Source: MWBF01 sp040772005 (GTDB taxonomy: Bacteria; Chloroflexota; Anaerolineae; CG2-30-64-16). Taken from it: a stretch of DNA of 64,000 nucleotides. Made by a program: the position numbers and the translations under genes. Under the pieces are notes generated by a model that ran no database searches, was not told where the DNA came from, and was given only the letters and a program-made list of their open reading frames with translations. The DNA is taken from positions 124,001 to 188,000 of the forward strand of contig JAXGYZ010000005.1 of the NCBI GenBank assembly GCA_040772005.1, written 5' to 3'. Position 1 is the stretch's first letter. Every line of letters starts with the position of its first letter. Positions 16,120 through 23,286 of the stretch are shown here, in pieces.

Positions 16120-17283
16120 TCACATCGCCGCGTACGGGTCGGCGGCGTCGCGCAGGCCGTCGCCCAGGAAGTTGAACCCGAGCACCGCTGCGATGATGAA
16201 GAACACCGGCGTCATCATCCACGGGTACTGGCCGAGCGTCTGGATGTTCTGCGCATTGCGCATCAGCAGGCCCCAGCTAATCAGCGGCTCCTGGATGCCG
16301 ATGCCCAGGAAGCTCAGGAACGCCTCCGCCAGGATGATCGACGGCACGGTCAGGGTCAGGATGACGAGCACGTGGCTCAGGCTGTTCGGGTACAGGTGCA
16401 GGAAGATGATGCGGCGATCCGACGCGCCCATCTCTTTCGCGGCCAGCACGAAGTCGGTCGACCGGAAGGCCAACACCTTGCCGCGCACCTCGCGTTCGAG
16501 CGTCGTCCAGGACAGCATCGCGAAGATGACGGCCATGATGACGAAAATGCTGAACGAGTCCCACGTGCGGGGCACGATGGCGGCCAGCGACATCCACAGG
16601 GGCAACTGCGGGAAGCAGTTGACGAACTCGACGAAGCGCTGGATGGCGTTGTCGATCTTGCCGCCGTAATAGCCGGAAGTGACGCCGAGCACCGAGCCGA
16701 TGGTGACGCTGATGATGGTGCCGAACAGCGCCATCGTCAGAGAGATGCGGCCCGCCTCGCACGACTTGCCGAACAGGTCACGGCCGAACTTGTCCGTGCC
16801 CATCAGGTGAATCAGGCCGTCACCTTCGACGCCGAACAGGTGGCGGTCCCACGGAATCAGGCCCAGGATCTTGTACTCGAAGCCCTTGACAAAGAACCGC
16901 ACCGGATACATCACGTCGGGGTTCTCGGTCCAGGTGGGCGCGAAGGTCTTAGGGTCGAGGGTGACTTCCTGCGCGTAGACGAAGGGGCGCAGGTGGAAGT
17001 TGCCGTCCGCGTCGATCAGCCGCACGACCGAGGGCGCGATGAAGGTGTCCTGCAGATTCACGCCCTCCAGCGGATAGGGCGAGAAGAACTCAGCAAACAG
17101 GGCCATGATGGCGAGGGCCAGCACGAGCAGGCCGCCAAAGATGGAGGCCTTGCTCCGCTTGAAGCGCCGCCAGACAAGCTGGAAATAGCCCTCGTGCGGC
17201 TCGGTTTCCGCCACGATCGCCTGCGTGCGCGCAGGTTCGGCGGCGGTCTCATCGGGCGGTAGGAGCGTATTAGTGTCTTGCAT
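16120..17283 (-). CDS. Oligopeptide-type ABC transporter permease (OppC-like)
   Basis: A 387-residue inner-membrane permease. It has an N-terminal anchor helix (ASIFGGLLVLALAIMALFAEF), a large periplasmic insert (about residues 60-170) and the BPD_transp_1 core. The EAA loop is seen in the stretch VLAAKEMGASDRRIIFLHLY, followed by PNSLSHVLVILTLTVPSIIL and AEAFLSFLGIGIQEP. The last motif is diagnostic of OppC/DppC proteins. It pairs with the OppB-like permease whose stop lies 12 bases before this start. The insert is longer than in E. coli OppC and may match the large binding protein. Confidence 0.92.
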   Translation of the reverse strand: MQDTNTLLPPDETAAEPARTQAIVAETEPHEGYFQLVWRRFKRSKASIFGGLLVLALAIMALFAEFFSPYPLEGVNLQDTFIAPSVVRLIDADGNFHLRPFVYAQEVTLDPKTFAPTWTENPDVMYPVRFFVKGFEYKILGLIPWDRHLFGVEGDGLIHLMGTDKFGRDLFGKSCEAGRISLTMALFGTIISVTIGSVLGVTSGYYGGKIDNAIQRFVEFVNCFPQLPLWMSLAAIVPRTWDSFSIFVIMAVIFAMLSWTTLEREVRGKVLAFRSTDFVLAAKEMGASDRRIIFLHLYPNSLSHVLVILTLTVPSIILAEAFLSFLGIGIQEPLISWGLLMRNAQNIQTLGQYPWMMTPVFFIIAAVLGFNFLGDGLRDAADPYAAM

Positions 17284-17295
17284 GGCCTGTCCCCA

Positions 17296-18294
17296 TCATG
17301 TATAGCGGATGCGCGGGTCGAGAATCGACAGCGAGATATCGGAAATCAGGTTGCCGATGACGATCAAGGCTGCATAAATGAACAGCAGGCCACCCGAGAT
17401 GAAGATGTCCTGGGTCACCAGCGAAGAGTAGAAGAGCGGCCCCAGCGTGGGAATGCCGATGACGATGGCTGCTTCCATCTCGCCCTGCAGCATGTAAGGC
17501 AGCACGGTGCCCTGGTAAGCGACAATCGGGTGCAGCGCGTTGGGCACCGCATGCCGGTTGATGACCTTGCCCTCTTCCAGACCCTTCGAGCGGGCGGTGG
17601 TGACGTATTGCTGGCCGAGGACGTCGAGCAGGTTGCCGCGCATCACGCGCATGTTGCGCGCGACGCCGCCCAACCCCGCAATAAAGACGATGGGCCAGGT
17701 GTGTTTGATGAAGTCCCACACCTTCGCCCAGGACCAGGGCTCCAGCACATATTCGGGTGAGAAGAAGGACGTGACGTGATGCTGGTTGAAGGTGAAGACC
17801 AGCATGTAGATGATGACCAGGGCGATCCAAAAGCGGGGCACCGATGCCAGCACGAACGCGATCACCGACGCGATATTATCGGAGAGGCTGTATTTGCGCT
17901 GCGCGACATAGATGCCCACTAAGACGCCTACGACGGTGGATATAAAGTGTGCTGATAAAGCCAGGATGATCGTGTACCCCAGGCGTTCGGCCACCAGCTC
18001 ACCGACATCCCGCCGGTAGGCAAAGGAGTAGCCGAATTTGCCTTCGGTCACGATACCCTTGATCCAAAGGTAGAATTGTTTCCACTGGGGTTGGTCCAGG
18101 CCCAGTTGTTCGCGCAGCTTGTCGGACCGTTCCCGCGCTTCTTCCTGGGTGATGCCGCCCTGGTTCATCAGGAAGGTTTCGTAGGTCGTCGCAAAGTCGC
18201 CGGGGGGCAGTTGAATGACAACCCAGGATACGATGGCTACCCCGAGCAACAGGAAGACCGCGACGAAGAGTCTGCGCAAGATGTAGTTGAGCAT
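17296..18294 (-). CDS. Oligopeptide-type ABC transporter permease (OppB-like)
   Basis: The ATG at 18294 begins LNYILRRLFVAVFLLLGVAIV, the usual OppB/DppB N-terminal helix; the 10 extra upstream codons overlap a repeat. The 332-residue permease shows ITQEEARERSDKLREQLGLD in the first periplasmic loop. The EAA region is YVTTARSKGLEEGKVINRHA, followed by VPNALHPIVAYQGTVLPYML. It forms the translocation path with the OppC-like partner. Five to six hydrophobic helices are visible. The gap to the upstream binding-protein gene is filled by a palindromic repeat. Confidence 0.92.
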   Translation of the reverse strand: MLNYILRRLFVAVFLLLGVAIVSWVVIQLPPGDFATTYETFLMNQGGITQEEARERSDKLREQLGLDQPQWKQFYLWIKGIVTEGKFGYSFAYRRDVGELVAERLGYTIILALSAHFISTVVGVLVGIYVAQRKYSLSDNIASVIAFVLASVPRFWIALVIIYMLVFTFNQHHVTSFFSPEYVLEPWSWAKVWDFIKHTWPIVFIAGLGGVARNMRVMRGNLLDVLGQQYVTTARSKGLEEGKVINRHAVPNALHPIVAYQGTVLPYMLQGEMEAAIVIGIPTLGPLFYSSLVTQDIFISGGLLFIYAALIVIGNLISDISLSILDPRIRYT

Positions 18295-18314
18295 GGGCCT
18301 CACCCCTCTTGGCG

Positions 18315-18410
18315 GCGCGGCCATCTCGAATAGGAAAACGAATACACGAATTGCTCACCCACTTGCTTCGCTTATTCGTGGATACATTCGCTTATTCGCG
18401 ATGGCCGCGC
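18315..18410. repeat. Inverted repeat, GCGGCCATCGCGAATACGCG family (copy 1)
   Basis: GCGCGGCCATCTCGAATAGG (18315-18334) pairs with TTATTCGCGATGGCCGCGC (18392-18410). Internal ATTCG-rich submotifs are present. Same arms as the elements at 22996-23138 and 51471-51579. It lies between the binding-protein and OppB-like genes, within the operon. Confidence 0.8.
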
Positions 18411-18441
18411 AACGCCATCCCTCTTGCAAAGCAGCTAGAGC

Positions 18442-20661
18442 TTACTTCCCGATCAGCTTGTAGATGGCCGAACCCTCATACTCCGCGATCGTGTTGGGCT
18501 GCACCTGCGGCTTCTGTTCATCGACAGGCGTCCAGACCTGCTCGAACATGATGTTGCCTTCGGTCCAGTCATAGAGGAACGCGGGCAGACCTGCCGGCAC
18601 GTTCTTGAACCGCTTGGCGAGGTTCTCGCCATAGCGGCCGACGAAGATGCCGACGAAGTAGAGGTTCTCGGTGGCGATCTTGTTGTACTCGAACATCAAC
18701 TCATGGCGGCGCTCCGCATCCAGGGTCGCGCAGTATTCCGTCACGATCTTGACGAGTTCCTCTTCGAACGGCCGGAGTTCGCGCGGTTTATCGCCCTCGC
18801 GATGGTAGTTGGGCGCGTTCTTGGTGATGGGGGCCAGGGCGGTGCAGTTCGTGTGCGGCAGGGCTAGGTCGTTGCCCATGCGGTTGACCATCATGTCCCA
18901 CTCACCGCTTTGGTCCGCGGCCGAGCCGGCCGTGGAGGCCATCGGGCGCAGGTTGGCCTTGATGCCCACCGCAGCGAATTGGTTCACCAGCACTTCGCCC
19001 GTATTGACGGCCTCGACCTGGTCTTCAGGGACACGAAGGGCCACGATGAGGTCCTGGCCGGCTGCCGGGCCGGTCGTGAAGTTCAGGATGCCGTTGCCGT
19101 CCGTATCTTCCAGGCCCAGCTCCTTGAGCAGCGCCTTGGCGGTTTCCAGATGGTACGGGTAGTAGACGACTGATTCCTTCTGGAACTCCGGCGAGCCGGG
19201 GAACAGGCCGCCGGCCCACGGGCGGAGCAGCGGGCCGCGCATGATGGCCTGGGTGACGCCTTCGCGGTCGATGGCATGGCTCAGCGCGCGGCGGAACTTC
19301 ACGTCGCGGAACAACTCGCGCAGGCCCAGGTTGTAATCGTCCTTGACGCCCAGGTCGATCGACTGGTTGATGAGCAGCGCATAACCCAGGGTCTCAGGAC
19401 CCCAGGTGATGACGTTCGGTGCGCCTTCTTCCTGCGCCTTGCTCAACGCCTCGACGAAGACGCTGGGGTTCTCCAGGTTGTCCTGGTCGCAGCCGCCGGC
19501 CATCACGCACAGGGTGCGCCCGGTGCCCGCGGTGCCCTTCTGGTACTGGATTTCATCGACGTACGGCAACTGCTGGCCGGTCTCGTCCACCTTCCAGAAG
19601 TAGGGATTGCGGCGCATGACCAGCAGCTCGTCGGTCTTGTAGGCGGTGACCACGTACGGCCCCATGGTGACCAGGGGCAGGTCCTGCGGGCCGGGCTGGT
19701 TGGCGAAGTTCTGGTAGTTGGTTTCGGGGTTGTACTTCGGGTGCAGCGGCTTGAAGACATGGGCCGGGAACACGTTGAAGTCGCCCATGTCCATCTTGTA
19801 CAGGACATCCGGCGGCTTAGACATGCCGAAGGTCCACTTGATGGTGAAGTCATCGACCTTTTCCAGCGTGGCCGGGACGCCGTTGTACTCGTACGCGTCG
19901 GCCTTGCGCGGGGAGTTGACGTTCGGGTCCTGGATGAAGTCTTCCCAGGTGAAGATGACGTCATCCGCGGTGAACGGCACGCCATCGGACCACTTCGCGC
20001 CCTCGATGAGGTGCATGGTCAGTTGGGTGCCATCTTCCGACCATTCCCAGCTCTTGGCAATCTGCGGGAAGGGATCGATGTCCTGATCGGCGCGCCACAG
20101 CGGGCCGGTCACCACGAGCGACTGGTAATGGAAGGTATAGTGCTCGATGCCGAACCAGCCGGCGGTCGTGCCGGCCATGTAATTCCAGCCGGCGGTGGGG
20201 CAGGCGGAGAAGAAGCGGCCCACATCGCCGTAGACGCCGACACCATCGGACATGCCCGCAGTCAGGACGACCTGGGGCTCCTTGGGCAGACGCTCGGCTA
20301 CGGGCGGCAGCTTGCCTGCATTCACCAGCTCGGTCACCCAGGCCGGTTCCTTGTATTCAGGCAGGGCCTTGTAGGTGACAATCTGGTCGATGGGCTTGCG
20401 GACGACCTCAACCACGCCCAGGCCGGTCTCCGGCGGATCCGGGTAGGGGATGGGCCCTTGCAGCTCGCCCTCGGCGGGCGGTGCGGCAGGCTCTTCGGCT
20501 GCGGGTTCTTCAGCGGCGGGTTCTTCGGCTGCAGGCGCTTCTGCCGCAGGTTCTTCCGCTGCCGGGGCCGCGGGGGCGGGTGCGGCCGGCGATGCGCAGG
20601 AAACCAGCATCGAGAAGATCATGAGCAGGGCCAGCAGCGACATCAACTTACGAGACTTCAT
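18442..20661 (-). CDS. ABC transporter substrate-binding lipoprotein, SBP family 5
   Basis: The 739-residue product starts with a lipoprotein signal (LLALLMIFSMLVSCASP), with the lipobox cysteine at residue 22. A low-complexity Ala/Glu/Pro linker (APAAEEPAAEEPAAEEPAAP) spans about residues 24-66. The body matches family 5 solute-binding proteins (PF00496): IAKSWEWSEDGTQLTMHL, then GAKWSDGVPFTADDVIFTWE and FRRALSHAIDREGVTQAIM. It would be tethered outside the membrane and deliver substrate to the OppBC pore. It is longer than peptide-binding OppA, and family 5 proteins next to glycosidases often bind oligosaccharides, so a glycan substrate is likely but unproven. Confidence 0.92.
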   Translation of the reverse strand: MKSRKLMSLLALLMIFSMLVSCASPAAPAPAAPAAEEPAAEAPAAEEPAAEEPAAEEPAAPPAEGELQGPIPYPDPPETGLGVVEVVRKPIDQIVTYKALPEYKEPAWVTELVNAGKLPPVAERLPKEPQVVLTAGMSDGVGVYGDVGRFFSACPTAGWNYMAGTTAGWFGIEHYTFHYQSLVVTGPLWRADQDIDPFPQIAKSWEWSEDGTQLTMHLIEGAKWSDGVPFTADDVIFTWEDFIQDPNVNSPRKADAYEYNGVPATLEKVDDFTIKWTFGMSKPPDVLYKMDMGDFNVFPAHVFKPLHPKYNPETNYQNFANQPGPQDLPLVTMGPYVVTAYKTDELLVMRRNPYFWKVDETGQQLPYVDEIQYQKGTAGTGRTLCVMAGGCDQDNLENPSVFVEALSKAQEEGAPNVITWGPETLGYALLINQSIDLGVKDDYNLGLRELFRDVKFRRALSHAIDREGVTQAIMRGPLLRPWAGGLFPGSPEFQKESVVYYPYHLETAKALLKELGLEDTDGNGILNFTTGPAAGQDLIVALRVPEDQVEAVNTGEVLVNQFAAVGIKANLRPMASTAGSAADQSGEWDMMVNRMGNDLALPHTNCTALAPITKNAPNYHREGDKPRELRPFEEELVKIVTEYCATLDAERRHELMFEYNKIATENLYFVGIFVGRYGENLAKRFKNVPAGLPAFLYDWTEGNIMFEQVWTPVDEQKPQVQPNTIAEYEGSAIYKLIGK

Positions 20662-20759
20662 TGTGTTTTCCTCCTCTATGAGAAAACGGACCGAGATTTG
20701 AAGACAGTTCTAGACTGACGGATGGCACCTCCTTTGTAGTGCCTCACAAAACCGTTGGT

Positions 20760-20786
20760 GTAGGGGCGAGGTCACCTCGCCCCTAC
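20760..20786. repeat. Inverted repeat, GTAGGGGCGAGGT family (copy 1)
   Basis: GTAGGGGCGAGGT (20760-20772) and its exact complement (20774-20786) are separated by one base. An outer pair (AGTGCCT before, AGGCACT after) extends the hairpin. It lies between the OppD-like and binding-protein genes. The larger copy is at 46989-47112. Confidence 0.8.
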
Positions 20787-20805
20787 AAGCACTGTTAGGC
20801 ACTTG

Positions 20806-21810
20806 TTAATACAGATGACAGGCAGCCGTGTGCCCCGGCGCAATCTCGCGCAGGGGCGGCTGCTGTTCCCAACATATCGGCATCGCATGGGGACAGCGCG
20901 GGGCAAAGGCACACCCCGTAACCTGCAGGGTTGCAGGCGGCACCATCCCCTTGATGGGCACCAACACCTGCCCGCTCTTCTTGCCGAACACGGGCACGGA
21001 GTTCAGCAGGCCCACCGTGTACGGGTGGAGCGGGTGATGGAACAGCTCGCGCACCGCGGCATACTCCACGATCTTGCCGAGGTACATGACCGCCACGTGG
21101 TCGGCCAGTTGCGAGACAACCCCCAGGTTGTGCGTGATGAGCAGGATCGAGGAATCGAAGTCGGCCTGCAGTTGGCGCATCAGGTCGAGGATCTGCGCCT
21201 GGACGGTCACATCCAGCGCGGTGGTTGGCTCGTCCGCGATGAGGATGGCCGGGTTGCAGGAGAGGGCCAACGCAATCATGACGCGCTGGCGCATGCCGCC
21301 GCTCATCTGGTGGGGAAACTCGTTGAGCCGCTGCTGGGGTGCGCTGATCTGGACCTTGCTCAGCATCTCCAGCGCACGATCCATGGCTTCCTTGCGCCCC
21401 ACCTTCTGGTGGATTTCCACCGACTCGGCAATCTGCCGGCCCACGGTGTACAGCGGGTTGAGCGAAGTCATCGGCTCCTGGAACACCATCGCAATCTCGC
21501 CGCCGCGGATGTGGCGCATCTCCTGGCCCTTCGGGTCCAGCGTGGTGATGTCCACGGCCTGCCCTTCTTCCAGGCGCAGGAAGATCTGGCCGTCGACAAT
21601 TCTGCCCGGCGGCTCCTGGTACAGGCGCATGATGGACATCGCCGTGATGCTCTTGCCGCAGCCGCTTTCTCCCACGAGGCCGAGCGTGCTCTTGCGCGGC
21701 AGGGCGAAGCTGACGCCGTTGACCGCGCGCACGGTCGCGCGTTCGAGGAAGAAGTAAGTCTTGAGGTTGTTGACTTCGAGGATGGCGGGCTCTGGGATTT
21801 GTGCGTTCAT
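20806..21810 (-). CDS. Oligopeptide-type ABC transporter ATPase (OppD-like)
   Basis: A 334-residue ATPase of the Opp/Dpp class. Motifs: Walker A LGLVGESGCGKSITAMS, Q-loop MVFQEPMTSLNPLYTVGRQI, signature MSGGMRQRVMIALAL and Walker B ILIADEPTTALD, with the H-loop LLITHNLG. The C-terminal oligo_HPY region (KGMVPPATLQVTGCAFAPRC) is present. It forms a heterodimer with the OppF-like ATPase at 13185. The start is 10 bases after the LacI gene stop, so regulator and transporter probably share a transcript. Confidence 0.92.
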   Translation of the reverse strand: MNAQIPEPAILEVNNLKTYFFLERATVRAVNGVSFALPRKSTLGLVGESGCGKSITAMSIMRLYQEPPGRIVDGQIFLRLEEGQAVDITTLDPKGQEMRHIRGGEIAMVFQEPMTSLNPLYTVGRQIAESVEIHQKVGRKEAMDRALEMLSKVQISAPQQRLNEFPHQMSGGMRQRVMIALALSCNPAILIADEPTTALDVTVQAQILDLMRQLQADFDSSILLITHNLGVVSQLADHVAVMYLGKIVEYAAVRELFHHPLHPYTVGLLNSVPVFGKKSGQVLVPIKGMVPPATLQVTGCAFAPRCPHAMPICWEQQPPLREIAPGHTAACHLY

Positions 21811-21820
21811 GGGCTCTCAC

Positions 21821-22813
21821 TTATGCCGATTCTCTGATCACCAGCTCCGGCGGCAAGACGAGCGGCGGATAGGTTACGTCCGGATGATGCAGTTTTTCGA
21901 GCAAGCGCAGAAAGGCTTGCCGGCCCAACTCACGTTTATCCACGCGCACGGTCGTCAGGTTGGGGATCACGATGGTCGCCAGGTCGGTATCGTCGAACCC
22001 GACGATCGCGCAGTCCTCGGGCACCCGGCGGCCCAGCTCGCGGCACGCCTTCAGTGCGCCGATTGCCATCATATCGTTGTACGCAAAGATAGCAGTCAGC
22101 TCTGGATGTCGGGTCAGCAGCCGCCGGGTCGCTGCGTAGCCCCCGTCGATCTTCGCCAGGTCACGCTCGATGCAGTCCGGCTGCACGGTTAACCCGTGGG
22201 CCCGGAGGCTCGCGGCATAGCCGCGTTCGCGCCAGCGCCGCGCGGGCGGCGATTCGACGTTGGCCAGCATCCCGATGGCGCGGTGGCGGCGGCTGATCAG
22301 GTAATCGACGGCGAGCCGCGCGCCGCCCTCGAAGTCGGCGCGGACGTGGCTGATGTTCGGGTGTTCAACCAGCCCGTGGATGACCACCAGCGGCCGGAAG
22401 TGCTCTGCAAACTGCGCCAGATACCCGTCGCTGAACGAAGTCGCATAGACGATGATACCGTCCGCACCATAAGCGACGAGGGATTCCAGGATGTGCTGTT
22501 CCTCATGCGGGTCTTCGTCGCTGGTCGCGAGAAATGTCAGGTACGCATGTTCGCGGCCTGCAGCCTGCACGCCGCGCGCGATGTCCGTGAAATAGGGATT
22601 ATCCAGGGTGACGACCACCAGGCCAATGATCTGCGTGCGCTGGGTGACAAGCGCACGCGCTAGGAAATTGGGTCGATAACCCAGGGCATCAATGACCGCG
22701 AGGACGCGTTGCCGGGTGGCATCGGAGATCTCGGGTTGGTGGTTGACCACCCGCGAGACAGTCTTGATGGAGACACCGGCTTGCAGCGCCACATCGCGCA
22801 TTGTAACTGGCAC
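21821..22813 (-). CDS. LacI-family transcriptional regulator
   Basis: The GTG at 22813 has a GCAGGAG site 7 bases upstream and is preferred over the ATG four codons in. The 330-residue protein has the LacI headpiece (VTMRDVALQAGVSIKTVSRV, then VNHQPEISDATRQRVLAVI) with the hinge helix LGYRPNFLARAL. The periplasmic-binding-protein-like sensor domain (TQIIGLVVVTLDNPYFTDIA ... FDDTDLATIVIPNLTTVRVD) follows. It should sense a sugar or sugar phosphate and control the downstream Opp-type importer and glycosidase genes. A small palindrome about 50 bases upstream could be its own operator. Confidence 0.92.
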   Translation of the reverse strand: MPVTMRDVALQAGVSIKTVSRVVNHQPEISDATRQRVLAVIDALGYRPNFLARALVTQRTQIIGLVVVTLDNPYFTDIARGVQAAGREHAYLTFLATSDEDPHEEQHILESLVAYGADGIIVYATSFSDGYLAQFAEHFRPLVVIHGLVEHPNISHVRADFEGGARLAVDYLISRRHRAIGMLANVESPPARRWRERGYAASLRAHGLTVQPDCIERDLAKIDGGYAATRRLLTRHPELTAIFAYNDMMAIGALKACRELGRRVPEDCAIVGFDDTDLATIVIPNLTTVRVDKRELGRQAFLRLLEKLHHPDVTYPPLVLPPELVIRESA

Positions 22814-22864
22814 AGGGACACTCCTGCGAGCACCTATTTGCCGGTTATGAGAATAACACCGTTC

Positions 22865-22880
22865 GCTTTGGAATCAAAGC
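22865..22880. promoter_or_regulatory. Candidate LacI-type operator
   Basis: GCTTTGGAATCAAAGC is a 6+6 inverted repeat with a 4-base centre, 52-67 bases upstream of the LacI-family start. Position suits autoregulation of the regulator-transporter operon. No second copy was located before the other locus genes, so the call is tentative. Confidence 0.3.
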
Positions 22881-22974
22881 AGTCGCGAGAGGAAGGTCAC
22901 AGACGTCGCGGCTACTTCCCGTCAACGCTGTCATTACTTTAGCACAGCCAGGGGCGGCTGTCAATAGTGCAAAA

Positions 22975-23160
22975 TGAAACGGGTGCGTTTCATACTGGGG
23001 GCGAACGCGGCCATCGCGCATACGCGAATGGCGCTGCGGCGCTGGGCACGGATACACGAATATCCCGCCGCGGCGCACACGATTCGCGTATTCGTGGCGC
23101 GCCAGCGCATTCGTTTATCCGCGCTGGCCGCGCCCCCAACGTGAAACGCACCCGTCTGAA
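22975..23160. repeat. Compound element: GCGGCCATCGCG repeat nested in TGAAACGGGTGCGTTTCA arms
   Basis: The inner repeat has arms at 22996-23029 and 23109-23138 (TGGGGGCGAACGCGGCCATC paired with GCGCTGGCCGCGCCCCCA). It is enclosed by an outer pair: TGAAACGGGTGCGTTTCA (22975-22992) and TGAAACGCACCCGT (23142-23155). The inner part is the same family as 18315-18410 and 51471-51579. Confidence 0.75.
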
Positions 23161-23286
23161 ACGGACGTGCCCGGTCATCACTCGTGCAGGAGGGTCGTAC
23201 CGGCAATCTCGCGGGTGAAACGTTCGACGAATTCCTTCTTGTGAGTGCCGGCCCATGCGAAGTCATAGTCAAGGTGATGTGCTAAA

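Larger units (their letters stand above)
22814..23286. other. Long intergenic region between divergent lacI-like and murF-alr genes
   Basis: No supported gene in 473 bases. It contains a small palindrome upstream of the LacI gene (22865-22880) and a compound inverted-repeat element (22975-23160). The murF-alr ribosome-binding region (AAGGTGATGTGCTAAA) is at the right edge. No convincing sigma-70 promoter pair was picked out by eye on either strand. Confidence 0.6.
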
